A stretch of 64,000 bases of DNA from Ensifer adhaerens (lineage in GTDB: Bacteria; Pseudomonadota; Alphaproteobacteria; Rhizobiales; Rhizobiaceae). This document shows, piece after piece, positions 46,084 through 54,706 of this stretch (positions within the stretch are counted from its first letter, which is position 1; every line of letters begins with the position of its first letter). The notes under the pieces are model-generated. The model saw only the letters and a program-made list of their open reading frames with translations. It was not told the DNA's origin and did no database searches. The stretch spans positions 1,736,001-1,800,000 of the forward strand of contig NZ_CP118610.1 of NCBI RefSeq assembly GCF_028993555.1, read 5' to 3'. Position numbers and translations under genes: made by a program.

Positions 46084-46827
46084 TCAATTCGTCGCGCCGA
46101 CGGTCATTTCGTCCGGAATGTCGTTGAGACGGACGAAGCTGTAGCCCTTCGCCTTCAGATCGAGGATGCCCCGGGCGACGCCCGCGCCGGCGGAATGGGT
46201 CGGCTGGTTGATATGGGCGATGATGACGTCGCCGTCCTTGGCATTGCGGATGCGCTTCTCGGCGAGAGCGGCCCCGAGCAGCGAGCCGCCGTCGCCATTC
46301 ACCGAATAGCCGGCGATGCGATAACCCATGGCACGGATCTGGCTCATCGACGAATGGCTGTATTTCGCCGTTGCGCCACGGAACCAGTGCGGTGCCGGAA
46401 GGCCGTGCGCCTCGATCGCCTTGGCGCCGCCATCGACTTCGGCCGCAACCGCCGCTTCCGAGCCGGCCGCCGCCAGACCATAGACCGAGACCTTCACGTC
46501 GATCGGCGGCACGTGCATGGCGCCGTGATCCTCGATTTCGAACAGGTCCGGATGCGCCTTCATCACCTCGACCACGAGCCCGTTGCGCTTCAGCCAGCGC
46601 GCGGTGACGAAGATCGTCGCTGGAATGCGGTTTTCGATCAGGGTTCCAAGGATACGCATGTCGGTCGCGCCGCTGCAGGCATCGAGCGTCAGCGCGACAC
46701 GCGGCTGCGCACTCTTGCCAGCCGGATTGGACGGCAGCCGCAAATCCGGCTCTACGAGACCGGGCGCGGCGCTGGCCGATTGAGCGAGGGTGGTTGCGGC
46801 GAGAAACGCGAGGGCAAAGGCTTTCAT
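46084..46827 (-). CDS. Polysaccharide deacetylase (NodB-like domain), exported
   Basis: 247 residues. Signal peptide (about 1-20, ending AQSASAAP), then a NodB-fold domain. The first motif is VALTLDACSGATD (metal Asp), and a His pair in the DHGAMHVPP segment plus HINQPTHS near the end may complete the site. Motif spacing deviates from typical chitin/peptidoglycan deacetylases. Substrate unknown. The ATG at 46827 has only a weak ribosome site. It is downstream of, and separated by a terminator from, the OmpA gene. Confidence 0.8.
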   Translation of the reverse strand: MKAFALAFLAATTLAQSASAAPGLVEPDLRLPSNPAGKSAQPRVALTLDACSGATDMRILGTLIENRIPATIFVTARWLKRNGLVVEVMKAHPDLFEIEDHGAMHVPPIDVKVSVYGLAAAGSEAAVAAEVDGGAKAIEAHGLPAPHWFRGATAKYSHSSMSQIRAMGYRIAGYSVNGDGGSLLGAALAEKRIRNAKDGDVIIAHINQPTHSAGAGVARGILDLKAKGYSFVRLNDIPDEMTVGATN

Positions 46828-46869
46828 GGCAATCCGGGGAGTGAAATGCTGAGAAGGAATATCAAACGA

Positions 46870-46901
46870 CGGAAACCCGCCTTTTGCGAGGCGGGTTTCC
46901 G
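46870..46901 (-). terminator. Rho-independent terminator after the OmpA gene
   Basis: CGGAAACCCGCC and GGCGGGTTTCCG are perfect 12-base arms with an 8-base loop. It sits about 75 bases past the OmpA stop, before the deacetylase. Confidence 0.75.
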
Positions 46902-46930
46902 AGAGTTAACCGGGCAATCCTGCCCGGAGC

Positions 46931-46990
46931 TTGATCAGCGCTACGCGACTTTGATCAGCGCTGCGCGAAGGTTGCTTAGCGCTGCGCGAC
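46931..46990 (-). repeat. Three near-copies of the OmpA 3' end
   Basis: TTGATCAGCGCTACGCGAC, TTGATCAGCGCTGCGCGA and TTGCTTAGCGCTGCGCGAC occur at 46931, 46951 and 46972, periods 20 and 21 bases. On the minus strand each carries an in-register CAGCGCTGA or CAGCGCTAA, so the stop-codon region of the OmpA gene appears to be triplicated. The first stop (TAA, 46976-46978) is the one used. Confidence 0.7.
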
Positions 46991-49297
46991 CGGGCGAACC
47001 AGCGGGGTCACGCGGCGAATGGTGACGCGACGGTTCTGCTGTTCGGCGTCCTCAGTGCGCACCTTCAGGAAGCGCTCACCGTAGCCCTGGGTGACCAGGT
47101 TTTCCGGCGGAATGCCGTAGACTTCGGTCAGCAGCGAAGCGACCGATTCGGCGCGCTTGTCCGAAAGCACGAGGTTCGAGCGATCGGAACCGACAGCGTC
47201 GGTGTGGCCTTCGATGAAGAAGGTTTCGCCCGGGTCCTTGGCCAGGACCTTCTCCATCGCCGCTGCGACCTTGCGCATGGTCTTGGCCTGCGACATCGAC
47301 ACCTCGGCACTGCCCGTCGGGAAAGTGATCGTGTCGAGGTCGACGCGGCGGACCTTGTCGCGCAGACGCGCGGAGTGACGGACCTCGTCCATCGTATAGA
47401 CGCGTTCGACACGCTCCACTGGCGGCTCGGACAGGAACTCGTAGTAGTCACGGTCCGGATCGTCCGAAACGTCGGCGATATAGTCACGCACCGGGATGCG
47501 CAGGCGCATCGGCGGCAGTTCGTAGCCGACGTCGATTATAGCCGGGCGCGGACCTTCGTCGCGCTCAGGCGCATAGATCATCAGGTACTCATTGCCGTCG
47601 CGGTCAACACGCGAACGCTGCAGGATGTCGCCGTAACGGTTGTAGACGGTGACGATCCGGTAGCCGCCCGGACGCAGGATGGTTTCGCGGGTGCGGCCAC
47701 GCGGAAGCTGGTCGTAGTAGGTCTCTTCCGCATCGTGGCGCAGGCGCGGACGGTCGTCGCCACGCACGAAGATCTGGTCGCCGACGCCGAGGATGACGCG
47801 GTTGTCGACCTGTTCGACCACCTTCACCTCGGTAATGTTGTTGGTGATGTTGTTGACGGTCGTGTTGTTGTTGATCACCGTGTTGTTGATGATCGTGTTG
47901 TTGACGATGTTGGTCGTCTCCGGAACCACGAACACCGGCGCCTCATCGACGCGCGTGCCCTTTTCGTTGAGGTTCGCCTCGATCTTCTGCGGCAGGTCGG
48001 CCGGGATTTCAGCAGCGATGGCAGCCTGGGCGGCCGCATCGTCAGCCGGCGGCGGCGCATCTTCTTCCTTGGCACGCAGCTCTTCACGCAGCTTCTGGCG
48101 CTCTTCGCGCGCCTGGTTGCCGCCGGTATTGTCCGCGTCCTTGTCGCTGTCGAGCACGGCCGCACCGTTTTCGACCGGCAGAACCACGGTCTCATCGGTC
48201 GCCGCCGGGTCTTCGGCGATCTTCACCTTTTCTTCTTCCGTGCGGGTATCGACCACTTCCGGAACTGGCTGCTGCACCTGCGGCTGCTGCTCGGCGGTGG
48301 CCGGCTGCTCGGTCCCTGGGACCACCTGGCCTTCACCGGTCTGCGGCTGCTCTGTGCCGGGCACAGGCTGGCCTTCGCCGGTCTGGGGTTGCTGCTCGGT
48401 GCCCGGCGCCGTTTCGCTCGGCGCAGGCTGCTCGCCTACATTCTGCTCCTCTGTGGTCGCAGGCTGTTCGGCTGCCTTGCCACCTTCCGGCGGGCATGCG
48501 GTGGATGCATCCTGACCTTCCGGCACGACGCAGGTGCCGGGCTGAGCCTGCTCGGCAGCCTTCTGCTCTTCTGCAGCCTTCTGTTCTTCGGCTGCCTTCT
48601 GCTGTTCAGCAGCCTGACGGGCAGCTTCGTCTTCCGCAGCCTTCTGCTCGTCGGCGGCCTTTTGCTCGTCGGCGGCCTTTTGCTCTTCTGCAGCCTTTTG
48701 CTCTTCAGCCGCCTTTTGCTCCTCAGCCGCCTTCTGTTGCTCAGCGGCCGCACGGGCTGCTTCTTCCTCGGCAGCCTTCTGCTGTTCAGCGGCCGCACGG
48801 GCAGCCTCTTCCTCGGCGGCCTTCTGCTGTTCGGCGGCTGCGCGGGCAGCCTCTTCCTCGGCAGCCTTCTGCTGTTCGGCGGCTGCGCGGGCAGCCTCTT
48901 CCTCGGCAGCCTTCTGCTGTTCGGCGGCTGCGCGGGCAGCCTCTTCCTCGGCAGCCTTCTGCTGTTCGGCGGCTGCGCGGGCAGCCTCTTCCTCGGCAGC
49001 CTTCTGCTGTTCAGCGGCCGCACGGGCAGCCTCTTCCTCGGCAGCCTTCTGCTGTTCAGCGGCCGCACGGGCAGCCTCTTCCTCAGCAGCCTTCTGTTGT
49101 TCGGCAGCCTGACGTGCTGCCTCCTCTTCAGCCTGACGCTGCTGCTGCAGCAGCAGCTCTTCGTCAGACTGACCGCCACCCTCCTGTGCAACCTCGAATG
49201 GCTTCATCAGGTTGTCGGCGACAGCGGGCGGAACCGCCACGGACACCGACAGCACCGGCAGCGCGACGGTTGCAAACAGTTTGGATCGAATCGACAT
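46976..49297 (-). CDS. OmpA-family outer-membrane protein with long repeat tract
   Basis: 773 residues. Signal peptide (1-28), a short linker, nine copies of a 15-residue Ala/Glu/Gln repeat (about 57-191), shorter EEQKAA repeats to about 235, a Pro/Gln/Thr-rich linker, an Asn-rich stretch (about 457-492) and a Tyr/Arg-rich segment. The C-terminal OmpA domain (about 650-770) has ITFPTGSAEVS, FIEGHTDAVGSDRSN, LSDKRAESV and QNRRVTIRR, which bind peptidoglycan. There is no obvious N-terminal beta-barrel, so it is probably anchored to the wall by OmpA and may span the periplasm. AGGAAGGA lies upstream of ATG 49297; the frame extends to 51481 but that is not credible. Confidence 0.85.
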   Translation of the reverse strand: MSIRSKLFATVALPVLSVSVAVPPAVADNLMKPFEVAQEGGGQSDEELLLQQQRQAEEEAARQAAEQQKAAEEEAARAAAEQQKAAEEEAARAAAEQQKAAEEEAARAAAEQQKAAEEEAARAAAEQQKAAEEEAARAAAEQQKAAEEEAARAAAEQQKAAEEEAARAAAEQQKAAEEEAARAAAEQQKAAEEQKAAEEQKAAEEQKAADEQKAADEQKAAEDEAARQAAEQQKAAEEQKAAEEQKAAEQAQPGTCVVPEGQDASTACPPEGGKAAEQPATTEEQNVGEQPAPSETAPGTEQQPQTGEGQPVPGTEQPQTGEGQVVPGTEQPATAEQQPQVQQPVPEVVDTRTEEEKVKIAEDPAATDETVVLPVENGAAVLDSDKDADNTGGNQAREERQKLREELRAKEEDAPPPADDAAAQAAIAAEIPADLPQKIEANLNEKGTRVDEAPVFVVPETTNIVNNTIINNTVINNNTTVNNITNNITEVKVVEQVDNRVILGVGDQIFVRGDDRPRLRHDAEETYYDQLPRGRTRETILRPGGYRIVTVYNRYGDILQRSRVDRDGNEYLMIYAPERDEGPRPAIIDVGYELPPMRLRIPVRDYIADVSDDPDRDYYEFLSEPPVERVERVYTMDEVRHSARLRDKVRRVDLDTITFPTGSAEVSMSQAKTMRKVAAAMEKVLAKDPGETFFIEGHTDAVGSDRSNLVLSDKRAESVASLLTEVYGIPPENLVTQGYGERFLKVRTEDAEQQNRRVTIRRVTPLVRPVAQR
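48732..49137 (-). repeat. Nine tandem 45-base repeats inside the OmpA gene
   Basis: Nine copies of a 45-base unit encode EEEAARAAAEQQKAA with few changes; some units are identical or nearly so at DNA level. Such tracts can gain or lose units by slippage, so copy number may vary between strains. Helical, likely a rod or spacer. Confidence 0.9.
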
Positions 49298-49714
49298 TTG
49301 TCTTCCTTCCTCTTCTTGGGAGGTCCTGGTCCCGCATCTTCTTCCCGGTGTGTGACACGCCCAAGAATCGATGCGAACGCGAATACTCACGGGGCCTTGA
49401 CCCAAGGTTCCGGCTTTTTTGTGTTGCCGGCGACACGCGCCGTCAAGTGCAATGCCCGAGCCGCGCGCCGGTTCCTTGACAAGGGCTAGCCGAGACAAGA
49501 TTAACCGCCGCTGAACGCGCCGTTCATGTTCATTGCGCAGCCCGCCACCACAATCTGCGGTCGAAATCCTTTTCCCGGTGAGCAGCTTCGCTTTCCTGTT
49601 GATTTTTACAGGAAAAGAGTACGAATATCGCCGCAACCGGAGGCAAACGCTCCGGCAGAAATTGGCATCCGTGAAAAACAAAAAACCGGATGTCGACCAA
49701 CAGAGAGGACTATC
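49298..49714. other. Non-coding gap between OmpA and ABC-transporter genes
   Basis: About 417 bases between divergent starts. It contains the dyad at 49592-49615 described separately; otherwise nothing recognisable. Confidence 0.5.
49592..49615. promoter_or_regulatory. Dyad upstream of the amino-acid ABC genes
   Basis: TTTCCTGT and ACAGGAAA, perfect 8-base arms separated by an 8-base T-rich spacer, 100 bases before the binding-protein start. It could be an operator, or a hairpin in the 5' leader. Confidence 0.4.
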
Positions 49715-50497
49715 ATGCGTATTTCCAAGCGGCTGGCAGCCGCCGCATCGGCTGCCGTTTTCGTGCTCATGGCAGGCTCGGCCATGGCCGACGGCGAAAA
49801 GGTCGTTATCGGCACGGAAGGCGCCTACCCGCCCTTCAACAACCTCGAAGCGGACGGCACGCTGACGGGCTTCGACATCGACATCGCCAAGGCACTGTGC
49901 GCGGAAATGAAGGCCGAATGCACCTTCGTCACGCAGGACTGGGACGGCATCATTCCGGCGCTGATCGCCAAGAAGTTCGACGCCATCATCGCCTCCATGT
50001 CGATCACTGCCGAGCGCAAGGAAAAGGTCGACTTCACCAACAAGTACTACAACACGCCGCCGGCAATCGTCGTGCCGAAGGATTCGCCGATCACCGAGGC
50101 AACCGAGGCAGCGCTTGCGGGCAAGACGCTCGGCGCGCAGGGCTCCACCACCCATTCCAACTATGCCGAAGCGCATATGAAGGGTGCTGAGATCAAGCTC
50201 TATCCGACCGCTGACGAGTACAAGCTCGATATCGCCAACGGCCGCATCGATGCCGTCATCGACGACGTCGTCGTGCTCTCCGAATGGCTGAAGTCGACAG
50301 ACGGCGCCTGCTGCAAACTGCTCGGCACGCTGCCGATCGACCCGGTCATCAACGGCGAAGGCGCCGGCATTGCGGTTCGCAAGGGCGACGATGCGCTGCG
50401 CGAAAAGTTCAACAAGGCGATCGAAGCGATCCGCGCCAACGGCAAGTACAAGGAAATCAACGAAAAGTACTTCCCGTTCGACGTATATGGCAGCTGA
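49715..50497 (+). CDS. Amino-acid ABC transporter substrate-binding protein
   Basis: 260 residues. Signal peptide (about 1-25, ending AGSAMADG), then a family-3 solute-binding fold: GTEGAYPPFN, GFDIDIAKALC, the DWDGIIPALIAKKFDAI segment and DFTNKYYNTPP. Motifs match polar/basic amino-acid binders (lysine-arginine-ornithine or octopine type). AGAGAGG lies upstream of ATG 49715. The transporter genes follow after a hairpin. Ligand identity is not determined. Confidence 0.9.
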   Translation: MRISKRLAAAASAAVFVLMAGSAMADGEKVVIGTEGAYPPFNNLEADGTLTGFDIDIAKALCAEMKAECTFVTQDWDGIIPALIAKKFDAIIASMSITAERKEKVDFTNKYYNTPPAIVVPKDSPITEATEAALAGKTLGAQGSTTHSNYAEAHMKGAEIKLYPTADEYKLDIANGRIDAVIDDVVVLSEWLKSTDGACCKLLGTLPIDPVINGEGAGIAVRKGDDALREKFNKAIEAIRANGKYKEINEKYFPFDVYGS

Positions 50498-50564
50498 TTG
50501 ACGGGATCCGGCGCGATTTCCTAGTGAATCATGCCGGAGAAACGTCAGTTCATGCGAAAAATGC

Positions 50565-50597
50565 AACGGCGGATGGCTTGCCCTTCCGCCGTTTTTG
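50565..50597 (+). terminator. Hairpin with T-run between binding protein and permease genes
   Basis: AACGGCGGA and TCCGCCGTT pair across an 11-base loop and are followed by TTTTG. It is placed where partial termination would give more binding protein than permease. Confidence 0.8.
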
Positions 50598-50665
50598 TTT
50601 GACAAGAGCCTAAAACAAAGCGCGATCGATACACACAAAAACGGCGCAAAGGGGAAACTTCTGAC

Positions 50666-51469
50666 ATGAGCGGGTTGTTTGCCGGCTTCTATTCCATCCT
50701 CTCCTGGATCGGATCGATCGTCGATCCATTCTGCGGCCCCGTCGGGGTCTTCACTTGGCTGGCGCCCGGCACCTTGCTGGCCTGCGGCGACACCGGCTGG
50801 GGCGATGATATCGCCTACGGCTTCGTGGTTACCGCGAGCCTGGCCATCGCCACGCTGCCCGTCGGTCTGCTGATCGGCTTTTTCATCGCTCTCGGAAAGC
50901 AGTCCGAAGAGCGCACTGTGCGGTTGGCCGCCAACATCTACACCACGATCTTCCGCGGCCTGCCCGAACTGCTGACGCTCTTCATCGTCTATTACGGTCT
51001 GCAGATCCTCGTTCAGCAGCTGCTGGCGACGCTCGGCTACGAGGGCCCGGTGGAGATCAACGCCTTCTTTGCCGGCATGATCGCGCTCGGCGTCGTGTTC
51101 TCCGCCTATTGCTCGGAAGTCCTGCTCTCGGCCTTCAAAGCCATTCCGCACGGTCAGTACGAGGCCGGCGACGCCCTTGGTTTCCATCGCGGCAGAACCA
51201 TGCGGCTCATCGTCCTGCCGCAGCTGGTGCGCATCGCGCTGCCCGGTCTCGGCAATCTCTGGATGGCGCTGCTCAAGGACACCGCCCTCGTCTCCGTCGT
51301 GGGCCTGACCGACATCCTGCGCCAGACCGGCGTCGCCGCCCGCGTGACCAAGCAGGCCTTTGAATTCTACGGTGTCGCCTGCGTGCTCTTCCTGATCCTC
51401 GCGATGATTTCCTCGATCGTCTTTGCGAACCTGGAACGCTGGACCAAACGTGCGGAGATGGGCCGATGA
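50666..51469 (+). CDS. Amino-acid ABC transporter permease (HisQ-like)
   Basis: 267 residues, about five or six membrane segments. The HisM/HisQ loop, GDALGFHRGRTMRLIVLPQLVRIALPGLGN (about 170-199), is the EAA-type signature that contacts the ATPase. It is an inner-membrane protein paired with the next permease, overlapping it by four bases. AAGGGG precedes the start. Confidence 0.92.
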   Translation: MSGLFAGFYSILSWIGSIVDPFCGPVGVFTWLAPGTLLACGDTGWGDDIAYGFVVTASLAIATLPVGLLIGFFIALGKQSEERTVRLAANIYTTIFRGLPELLTLFIVYYGLQILVQQLLATLGYEGPVEINAFFAGMIALGVVFSAYCSEVLLSAFKAIPHGQYEAGDALGFHRGRTMRLIVLPQLVRIALPGLGNLWMALLKDTALVSVVGLTDILRQTGVAARVTKQAFEFYGVACVLFLILAMISSIVFANLERWTKRAEMGR

Positions 51470-52296
51470 GCGCAGTAGCAACGATGATCCCGCCGCAGGC
51501 CCCGCCTCCGGCTCCGCCGAAGCCCTATACGCTGACCCGCTTTGTCGGCAGCGTCGCGCTCGGCATCTGGCTGGCGCTTGGCGTCGGCATCTTCCTGACC
51601 GTCGTCGGCGGCTGGGATCCGGAGAAATTCGCGAAATACGGTCCGCGCTTCCTCAGCGGCCTCGGCGTGACACTGATGCTGGTCTCGATCTCGATCGTGC
51701 TGGGCGCCGCCCTGTCGCTGCCGATCGCGTTTGCCCGCATGTCGAAGAGCAAGCTCTGGTCGTGGCTCGCCTACGGCTATGTCTACTTCTTCCGCGGCAC
51801 GCCGCTGCTCGCACAGCTCTTCCTCATCTATTACGGCCTCGGCAGTTTCCGCCCGCAGCTCGAAACGGTCGGTCTTTGGTGGTTCTTCCGCGACGCGTGG
51901 AACTGCGCGCTCTTCGCCTTCACGCTCAATACCGCGGCCTACCAGGCGGAAATCCTGCGTGGCGCAATCGAGAGCGTGCCGCGCGGCCAGCGTGAAGGTG
52001 CAGCCGCTCTCGGGCTGCCCGAGCGCGTCGCTTTCTGGAAGATCATCCTGCCGCAGGCGATGATCGTGGCGCTGCGCCCCTACGGCAACGAAATCATCCT
52101 GATGATCAAGGGCTCGGCGATCGTCGCGATCGTCACCGTCTTCGACCTGATGGGCGAAACCCGTTACGCCTTTTCCCGCACCTTCGACTTCCAGATGTAT
52201 ATCTGGGCAGCCCTTCTCTACCTGATCATGGTCGAGATCCTGCGCAACATCTGGAGCATACTGGAAGCGCGCCTGACCCGTCACCTCAAGCGCTAG
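51466..52296 (+). CDS. Amino-acid ABC transporter permease (HisM-like)
   Basis: 276 residues. A Pro-rich cytoplasmic tail (about 5-17) precedes the permease domain with YFFRGTPLLAQLFLIYYGLG and the EAA loop GAAALGLPERVAFWKIILPQA. It should form a heterodimer with the upstream permease. No ATPase gene follows; the next gene is usg after a terminator, so the ATPase must be elsewhere or shared. Confidence 0.92.
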   Translation: MSAVATMIPPQAPPPAPPKPYTLTRFVGSVALGIWLALGVGIFLTVVGGWDPEKFAKYGPRFLSGLGVTLMLVSISIVLGAALSLPIAFARMSKSKLWSWLAYGYVYFFRGTPLLAQLFLIYYGLGSFRPQLETVGLWWFFRDAWNCALFAFTLNTAAYQAEILRGAIESVPRGQREGAAALGLPERVAFWKIILPQAMIVALRPYGNEIILMIKGSAIVAIVTVFDLMGETRYAFSRTFDFQMYIWAALLYLIMVEILRNIWSILEARLTRHLKR

Positions 52297-52317
52297 TTCC
52301 GCAGATCGCCGACAAGG

Positions 52318-52360
52318 AAGGCTTGGCAGCACTCTCCATGAGATGCTGCCAAGCCTTTGT
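52318..52360 (+). terminator. Rho-independent terminator after the permease genes
   Basis: Perfect 14-base arms AAGGCTTGGCAGCA and TGCTGCCAAGCCTT across a 12-base loop, followed by TGTTATTT. Confidence 0.85.
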
Positions 52361-52461
52361 TATTTCTGACGAAAGTTTCATTTTGGGGCAAATATTAGCT
52401 CTTGATTAAGAAATCAAGAGTTTCATCATAGAGACCAACCTTTGCGAGAAGTGAGGTCCTG

Positions 52462-52728
52462 ATGACAAACGAAATGGAACTGCAACTGAAGGGCTACGGC
52501 CTGACGACGGCCCAGATCCTCTACCGCATGCCGGACCATCCGACATTCCTGCAGACCTATATCTGGCAGCACTACGACCTGGCACCGGATTTTCCCGAGA
52601 TGCGCAGCTTTCTGAAATTCTGGGAAGAAAAGCTGGATGGCCCACTCCATTCGGTGCGCTACGTCCACCGCAAGCTGATTTCGGCGACGGAATGGCGGGC
52701 ACTGAAGGGCGAGCTTATTCTGCACTGA
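52462..52728 (+). CDS. usg: Usg family protein
   Basis: 88 residues matching the small Usg proteins of alphaproteobacteria (LKGYGLTTAQILYRMPDHP, FLKFWEEKLDGPLHSVRY). The function is unknown; the name comes from its neighbourhood to trp genes in other species. GAGGT lies six bases before the ATG. Stands alone after a terminator. Confidence 0.85.
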   Translation: MTNEMELQLKGYGLTTAQILYRMPDHPTFLQTYIWQHYDLAPDFPEMRSFLKFWEEKLDGPLHSVRYVHRKLISATEWRALKGELILH

Positions 52729-52847
52729 GGCGCCCACGAAAAGCGATGTGCCCGAGGTGGCCTTCGGTCAGACAGCCGGCGTAGCGATCGGCAAGCCTTG
52801 ATTACCGCCATCGCTCAAGCGTTGCGGACCTTGCGGCCGATGTGCGC

Positions 52848-53573
52848 TCAAACATGCACCTCCCCATGCGCCAACTCCCCTTCGCGCGGCTCCCTGTGCA
52901 GCGAGCCGTAAAGCACCAACCCATAAAACAGAGCCACGCCAAGGATCACCGGCCAGCCGGGCAAAGGGCCGAGCGCGGCATTCTGCGCCACATCGGCCCA
53001 GGAGCGCACGTGACCGAAGGGCTCACCGTTGGCTGAGATCTTCGGTGAGGAAATCTTCAGCGCCCACGCGAGCAGCAGGATCAGATACATCCAGCAGTAA
53101 TTGCGCTGCAGCCGCCGGCAGACCGCTTCGCGGTAGCTCATCAGAAAGGCCGGTTTGCGCAGGCTCTTGGCAATCGATGCGGCCCAGTTGAGGTTCTGCG
53201 TCCCGTCCGGCGCCAGGATCTGGGCGAAATATCCGCGTTCCAGCTGTCGCACGCGGGCACGGTAGACATCGAAGAAGCGGTAGCGCCGCGCCTCGATCAA
53301 GAGCAGCAGCGTGATCAAAAGCATCGCGAAAAGCAATACGCCGTGGTGTGACGATGGGGTCGACAGCGATACGGACAGCAAGGCCGCAACCACGGTGATC
53401 GCCCAATTCGACGTTCGGTCGATGCGGTCGCGCCAACCGGCCATCCGCCCCATTTCACCGCGATAGTAGTGCACCACCGCATTGATCTGCTCCTGCGACG
53501 TCTGCGGCAGCGGCGGGCCCTTCATTTCCTTGACCTCCGCGCTGATGATCAGCGGACCGAGCTCGGCGGACAT
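52848..53573 (-). CDS. DUF2270 membrane protein
   Basis: 241 residues matching DUF2270 (VVHYYRGEMGRMAGWRDRIDRTSNWAI, LIEARRYRFFDVYRARVRQLERGYFA). It has about four transmembrane segments (about 60-75, 80-95, 165-180 and 210-230). Function unknown. ATG 53573 has GGGAGG seven bases upstream, better than ATG 53579. Confidence 0.8.
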   Translation of the reverse strand: MSAELGPLIISAEVKEMKGPPLPQTSQEQINAVVHYYRGEMGRMAGWRDRIDRTSNWAITVVAALLSVSLSTPSSHHGVLLFAMLLITLLLLIEARRYRFFDVYRARVRQLERGYFAQILAPDGTQNLNWAASIAKSLRKPAFLMSYREAVCRRLQRNYCWMYLILLLAWALKISSPKISANGEPFGHVRSWADVAQNAALGPLPGWPVILGVALFYGLVLYGSLHREPREGELAHGEVHV

Positions 53574-53776
53574 CGGCATTCCTCCCGTCTTTTCTTATGC
53601 TTGCGATGATGACTCCTTTCCTCGCGCCGATAAATCCCGACCGCGTCGCAAGGCGCCGTTTTTCGTTCAAAAGGCCAATGAAGTCCTGTCTCTCGCCCGG
53701 ATATCGCTCAATCCGCCGCGGTAAACGATCGCCGACGGCGATTGCCAAAGCGCCTCTGCAGACGTAAGAAGCGCCC

Positions 53777-54604
53777 ATGACCCAGAAGAGCACGAAAATC
53801 GACGAGGAAGCGCTGGCGGAAGCCTATAACCGCGCCCTCTCCCTGGAAAAATCCGGCAACTTCGATGCCGCGGCGCAAGCCTATGCCGAAGTGCTGGCGC
53901 TCGACCCGGAAGACCACGGCGGCGCTGCCGTTCGCCTGGCTTCGATGGGACGCGGCGAGACGCCCGTGAAGGCGCCTGATGCCTATGTCGCCACCCTCTT
54001 CGATCAGCACGCCGAAGTGTTCGACAACGTGCTCGTCGACCAGCTCGGTTACTGCGTGCCGCTCCTTGTGCGCCAGCGACTGCAGGCGCTCGAACTCGGT
54101 CCGTTCGATCGTGTGCTCGATCTCGGCTGCGGCACGGGACTGACCGGCGGTGCGCTTCGCGACATGGCTGACGATATCACCGGCGTCGACCTCTCCGAAA
54201 ACATGGTCGAGATCGCCCATGAGAAGGATCTCTACGAGACGCTCTACGTCGCCGAGGCGGTCGATTATCTCGACGACAACGATGACGAGCCGTTCAATGT
54301 GATCGTCGCAACCGACGTGCTCCCCTATATGGGCGCGCTCGAGGCGCTGTTCTTCGGCGCCGTCGACAATCTTGTGCCCGGTGGCCTGCTGATCTTCTCC
54401 AGCGAAACGCTGCCGGCTGAAACCTTCGCCGGACGCGATTTCATGGTCGGACCGCACCAGCGCTTCGCCCACGCCGAGAGCTATCTCCGCAACCGTCTCG
54501 CCGCCACCGGTTTCGAGATCGTCGAGGTCGGCGACATCACCGTGCGTTTGGAAGAAGGCGAACCGATCGCCGGCCATCTCGTGATCGCGCGCTTCAAGCC
54601 CTGA
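53777..54604 (+). CDS. TPR-containing class I methyltransferase
   Basis: 275 residues. A single TPR-like helix pair (about 12-50: AEAYNRALSLEKSGNFDAAAQAYAEVLALDPE) precedes a SAM-binding domain with VLDLGCGTGLTGGAL (about 112-126) and the post-motif VIVATDVLPYMG. It belongs to a family of predicted methyltransferases (TPR-MT) with unknown targets. Cytoplasmic. Single gene with its own terminator. Confidence 0.85.
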   Translation: MTQKSTKIDEEALAEAYNRALSLEKSGNFDAAAQAYAEVLALDPEDHGGAAVRLASMGRGETPVKAPDAYVATLFDQHAEVFDNVLVDQLGYCVPLLVRQRLQALELGPFDRVLDLGCGTGLTGGALRDMADDITGVDLSENMVEIAHEKDLYETLYVAEAVDYLDDNDDEPFNVIVATDVLPYMGALEALFFGAVDNLVPGGLLIFSSETLPAETFAGRDFMVGPHQRFAHAESYLRNRLAATGFEIVEVGDITVRLEEGEPIAGHLVIARFKP

Positions 54605-54617
54605 ATGACCTTGTGCC

Positions 54618-54652
54618 GAGGGAGCATCTGATGATGCTCCCTTCGCTCTTTT
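54618..54652 (+). terminator. Rho-independent terminator after the TPR methyltransferase
   Basis: GGGAGCATC and GATGCTCCC pair across a TGAT loop and are followed by TTCGCTCTTTT. Confidence 0.75.
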
Positions 54653-54706
54653 CGCGATCCGCGCCATCAGTTACACCAGAGCGAAAGCAATGGGAGCATA
54701 CTGAAA

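Noticed and set aside
48732..49137. Regularly spaced repeats as a possible CRISPR array
   Set aside because: The 45-base units are contiguous, without unique spacers, and code for protein repeats in frame.
49298..51481. Continuation of the OmpA reading frame to 51481 on the minus strand
   Set aside because: It lies opposite the ABC binding-protein and permease genes, has no family resemblance, and a good ribosome site and signal peptide occur at 49297.
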